Assembly: GCF_002101815.1 (NCBI RefSeq)
Contig: NZ_LQPM01000010.1
Coordinates: forward strand, 407,483 to 471,482
DNA length: 64,000 bases
Direction of reading: 5' to 3'
From: Mycobacterium paraense
Lineage (GTDB): Bacteria > Actinomycetota > Actinomycetes > Mycobacteriales > Mycobacteriaceae
Shown here: one piece after another, positions 61,503 through 64,000 of the stretch
How positions within the stretch are numbered: the stretch's first letter is position 1
Layout: each line of letters opens with the position of its first letter
The notes under the pieces: model-generated
Databases searched by the model: none
Seen by the model: only the letters and a program-made list of their open reading frames with translations
What the model was told of the DNA's origin: nothing
Translations under genes and position numbers: made by a program

Positions 61503-62762
61503 ATGACCAACTCACTCACCGCCCGCGGCTCGGTCTTCGAGATTCCCGACGAGCCGAACTGGGCGCGGTTGCGCGCCGAGACCGGCGCGCGCCTGCGGGC
61601 CGCGATGGCGGACCACGGTGTCGACGCCCTCGTCCTGCTGATGAACGGCTACGTCGGGTATGCCACCGGTACCAGTTGGCCGCTGCTGGACGCGGGCCTC
61701 TCGCACGTGGAGCGCCCGGTGGCCGTGGTGCTGGCCGATGACCAGCACCCGCATCTGTTCATGCCATTCCGCGGCGGGGCGTTCCCCGAATCGTCCGGTC
61801 CGCCGGTTCCCGACGATCATCTGCACGGGCCGGTCTACCTCGAATTCGACCAGGGCGTCCGGGATTTCGCGCGGCAGCTGGCCGACCTGATACCGCCGGG
61901 TGCGGCCGTGGCCGTCGACGAGCTCACGGGTGCGATGCGGCGGGCGGGCGACACCCTGTTTCCCGCCGGGCCGCCGTCGGATGCGGCGATCGTGGTCGGC
62001 GCGGCGCAGTTGGTCAAGACGCGCGACGAGATCTCGTGCCTGCGCCGCGCGTGCCGCATCACCGAGCAGGCGATGGCCGATGTGCAGCGGGCCTTGGCGC
62101 CCGGCGTCCGCCAGATAGACCTGTCGGCCAAGCTGGTTCGGCGCGCGTTCGAGCTCGGCGCCACCACCAACATGCTCGAGGCCATCTGGCAGGTGATGCC
62201 CAGCTCGCGGGAAGCCGGTGTGTGGACGACCCACGGCGACCTCGCGTTGCCCCTGCTTCCCACCGCCCGGGAGCTGGCCGCCGGCGACGTGCTGTGGACG
62301 GACATCAGCATCAGCTACGGCGGCTACTGCTCGGATTTCGGGCGGACCTGGTTGGTCGGCGACACACCCTCGCCGCGACAGCACGACCAGTTCCGGCGCT
62401 GGCGCGCCATCCTGGACGAAGTGCTCGCAGTGACGAAAGCCGGTGTCACGTCGGGGGATCTGGCGCGCGCGGCGATCGCCGCCAACGGCGGTCGCAAGCC
62501 GTGGCTGCCGCACTTCTACCTGGGGCACGGCATCGGCACCTACCCCGCCGAGGCGCCGATGATCGGAACGGATCTCGGCGAGGAATTCGACGACAACTTC
62601 GTCTTCCCGCCCGGCATGGCGCTCGTGCTGGAACCCGTGGTGTGGGAGGACGGCACCGGCGGCTACCGCAGTGAGGAGATTGTGGTGATCACCGAAGACG
62701 GCTATACGCCGATCACCGACTACCCCTACTCCCCCTATGGCGACTCCCCCTATGGCGACTGA
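61503..62762 (+). CDS. M24-family metallopeptidase (Xaa-Pro peptidase type), intact
   Basis: This is a 419-residue pita-bread-fold enzyme. All five metal ligands are visible: Asp267, Asp278, His342, Glu377 and Glu391 (WTDISISYGGYCSDFGRTW, LGHGIGTY, LVLEPVVWED and YRSEEIVVIT). The N-terminal creatinase-like domain is at about residues 20-170. The C-terminus ends in two copies of SPYGD, made by a 15-bp tandem duplication. It overlaps the paralogous gene that follows. In a catabolic operon it may cleave a C-N bond other than a peptide. Confidence 0.88.
   Translation: MTNSLTARGSVFEIPDEPNWARLRAETGARLRAAMADHGVDALVLLMNGYVGYATGTSWPLLDAGLSHVERPVAVVLADDQHPHLFMPFRGGAFPESSGPPVPDDHLHGPVYLEFDQGVRDFARQLADLIPPGAAVAVDELTGAMRRAGDTLFPAGPPSDAAIVVGAAQLVKTRDEISCLRRACRITEQAMADVQRALAPGVRQIDLSAKLVRRAFELGATTNMLEAIWQVMPSSREAGVWTTHGDLALPLLPTARELAAGDVLWTDISISYGGYCSDFGRTWLVGDTPSPRQHDQFRRWRAILDEVLAVTKAGVTSGDLARAAIAANGGRKPWLPHFYLGHGIGTYPAEAPMIGTDLGEEFDDNFVFPPGMALVLEPVVWEDGTGGYRSEEIVVITEDGYTPITDYPYSPYGDSPYGD
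62728..62757. repeat. 15-bp perfect tandem duplication at an operon overlap
   Basis: ACTCCCCCTATGGCG occurs twice without gap. It repeats the SPYGD end of the first M24 protein and also duplicates the ATG start of the next gene (ATG 62737 and ATG 62752). Confidence 0.85.
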
Positions 62763-63861
62763 GGTTTCGCCCGATTCGCTGTCGTTGCGGACGGGGCGTC
62801 GCGAGCGGGCGCTGGCACAGATGGAGGCGCACGACCTCGACATCCTGGTGCTGGGGCGGCAAGCCAACATTCGCTACGTCACCGGCGCCCCGCAGCTGTG
62901 GATAGCCGGGACGCGACCGTTCGGCCCGATGTGCGTCGTCGTGCGCGCCACCGGGGAGATCTACCTCAACAGCACCGACGACGAGGGCGTCCCCGACGAG
63001 ATCGGTCGGGATCACCTGTACGGTCTGGCCTGGAACCCGATGACGCTCATCGAGGTGCTCAAGCACATCGACGGCGCGGCGACGGCGCGCAGGGTCGGAA
63101 CAGACGCCATCACACCGACTTTCGCGACGTTGCTGCCCGAGGCGTTCCCCAACGCCGAACTGGTCGACGGCGAGCCGGCCATGCGGACCGCCCGCCGCGT
63201 CAAGACAGCCGATGAGATCGCTGCGATGGGTCCAGCGCTCCGCGTCGCGGAAAAGGGACTTGCCGCCGCCGTGGCGGAGTTACGGCCGGGCGTCTCCGAG
63301 CAGACGCTGGCCGGTGCCGCGCTGGAGGCCATGGCCGCCGGCGGGGTCAGCACGCCGGCCACCCAGGACGTCGCCTGGGTGACTTCGCGGGAGCACCCGT
63401 GGCAGCGCGGCCGGGGCAAGGTGGGTCCTGGTGATCTCGTCGCCTTGGCGGCGGGTGCGCTGGCCGACGGGTATGTCGCCGAGGTGGGCAGGACTTGGCA
63501 GGCAGGCGATTGCGTGAACGGTTCGACGCGCGAGCTGTTCGCGCGTTCGGATGCGTTGTTCGACAAAATGCTCGCGGCCTGCCGTCCCGGAGCTTCCACG
63601 ACCGGACTGCTGGCCGCCTACGAGGAGGCCGGTGAGCCGCTGCCGCCCATGCCGGTCGCGCACGGCTTGGGGCTAGGTTTCGATCCGCCGGTCGTCTCTC
63701 AAACCCTCTCGGCCGCAGGCGAACTCGACCGTCTGGAAGCCGGTATGGTGCTCGCGATCAGCGGTTACGTGTGGCAGGAAGGCATCGGGGCGGTGGTCCG
63801 CCGCGATACCGTCCACATCACCGACGACGGCGCCGAGGTGCTGACCAGCGATCCCAGCTGA
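62752..63861 (+). CDS. Degenerate M24-family (creatinase-like) protein
   Basis: This 369-residue pita-bread-fold protein is homologous to the upstream M24 enzyme, but four of five metal ligands are replaced: Ala233 and Glu244 for the two Asp (LVALAAGALADGYVAEVGRTW), Ser337 and Arg351 for the two Glu (LAISGYVW and VVRRDTVHIT). Only His304 (VAHGLGLGF) is kept. It is either a metal-free creatinase-like hydrolase or a non-catalytic partner of the upstream protein. The start is ATG 62752 or the duplicated ATG 62737, overlapping the previous gene. Confidence 0.85.
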   Translation: MATEVSPDSLSLRTGRRERALAQMEAHDLDILVLGRQANIRYVTGAPQLWIAGTRPFGPMCVVVRATGEIYLNSTDDEGVPDEIGRDHLYGLAWNPMTLIEVLKHIDGAATARRVGTDAITPTFATLLPEAFPNAELVDGEPAMRTARRVKTADEIAAMGPALRVAEKGLAAAVAELRPGVSEQTLAGAALEAMAAGGVSTPATQDVAWVTSREHPWQRGRGKVGPGDLVALAAGALADGYVAEVGRTWQAGDCVNGSTRELFARSDALFDKMLAACRPGASTTGLLAAYEEAGEPLPPMPVAHGLGLGFDPPVVSQTLSAAGELDRLEAGMVLAISGYVWQEGIGAVVRRDTVHITDDGAEVLTSDPS

Positions 63862-63889
63862 CCGCTAGACACGCGCACCGCCGGCCGCG

Positions 63890-64000
63890 CTAGGACGCTG
63901 CCTGCGCGCCTTTGCCTTCGTCTTCGTCGTCGTTGTTGTCGGGGTGGAGGAGTTTTTCGGGGTGGTGGTAGGTGTTGGTGCGGGGTTGGCCGCGGTCGAG
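63890..64000 (-). CDS. 13E12-repeat / DUF222-HNH family protein (C-terminal end only)
   Basis: The reverse strand encodes 36 residues to a TAG stop at 63892-63890: RGQPRTNTYHHPEKLLHP, then an acidic run NNDDEDEG. The RGQPRTNTYHHPEKLL ending is what I recall from the C-termini of mycobacterial 13E12-repeat proteins, which carry an HNH endonuclease domain. The rest lies beyond the window. Acidic triplet runs at the end are visible directly. Confidence 0.6.
   Translation of the reverse strand, partial: LDRGQPRTNTYHHPEKLLHPDNNDDEDEGKGAQAAS

Overview
The window is chromosomal DNA from a mycobacterium, very probably a slow grower. It is GC-rich throughout, has many GTG starts, and carries PE and PPE proteins, two WS/DGAT acyltransferases, a cutinase, F420-type enzymes and a mycofactocin-type dehydrogenase. 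The left end holds eccC5 and eccB5 of the ESX-5 secretion system, beside malQ. From the left end to about 20.8 kb the gene order resembles, as I remember it, the M. tuberculosis Rv1783 to Rv1760 neighbourhood (eccC5, eccB5, malQ, then homologues of Rv1780, Rv1779c, Rv1778c, Rv1775, Rv1774, Rv1773c, Rv1772, Rv1767/Rv1766 and Rv1760). Those names are recalled homologies, not search results. Extra genes break up that order: an LLM oxidoreductase, a membrane cytochrome b/YedY-like fusion and a CGNR-regulator/EamA-exporter pair.

Layout. 1-5.9 kb: ESX-5 end, malQ, LLM/SnoaL pair. 6-12.6 kb: cytochrome/molybdopterin fusion and conserved mycobacterial hypotheticals. 12.6-17.5 kb: CGNR/EamA divergon, then an IclR regulator divergent from a covalent-FAD oxidase and a PhlG-like hydrolase. 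17.5-20.8 kb: WS/DGAT, then an AhpD/DUF302/CsoR-like operon divergent from a thioredoxin, with two matched operators between them. 20.8-31.8 kb: a catabolic cluster with a CoA-transferase, SDR, two E1 subunits plus a stand-alone lipoyl protein, acyl-CoA synthetase, Rieske oxygenase, KstD-like flavoprotein and two crotonases that lack both classical catalytic glutamates. 31.9-36.9 kb: methyltransferase, two TetR regulators, a 54-bp tandem repeat, cutinase and small proteins. 37-42 kb: second WS/DGAT and an ABC/FtsX exporter. 42-47 kb: PPE and PE genes separated by a frameshifted IS256-family element, an AT-richer epoxide-hydrolase-like gene and an older IS256 remnant. 47-57 kb: methyltransferase, DUF4389 protein, FAD monooxygenase, SDR, SigF-like sigma factor, a lipoprotein and its secreted paralogue, sulfite-oxidase-like enzyme with a divergent LysR, serine hydrolase. 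57-63.9 kb: a TetR-P450-SDR-amidohydrolase-M24-M24-like operon. The last 111 bases are the tail of a 13E12-type protein.

The most notable items are the CsoR-like/DUF302/AhpD/thioredoxin divergon with twin TACCC-N4-GGGTA operators, the catabolic cluster with its lone lipoyl domain and atypical crotonases, a degenerate M24 protein next to an intact paralogue, and several probable leaderless starts, one of which forms a six-codon upstream ORF ending two bases before a TetR start. All functional statements rest on reading translated sequence; no database search was run.
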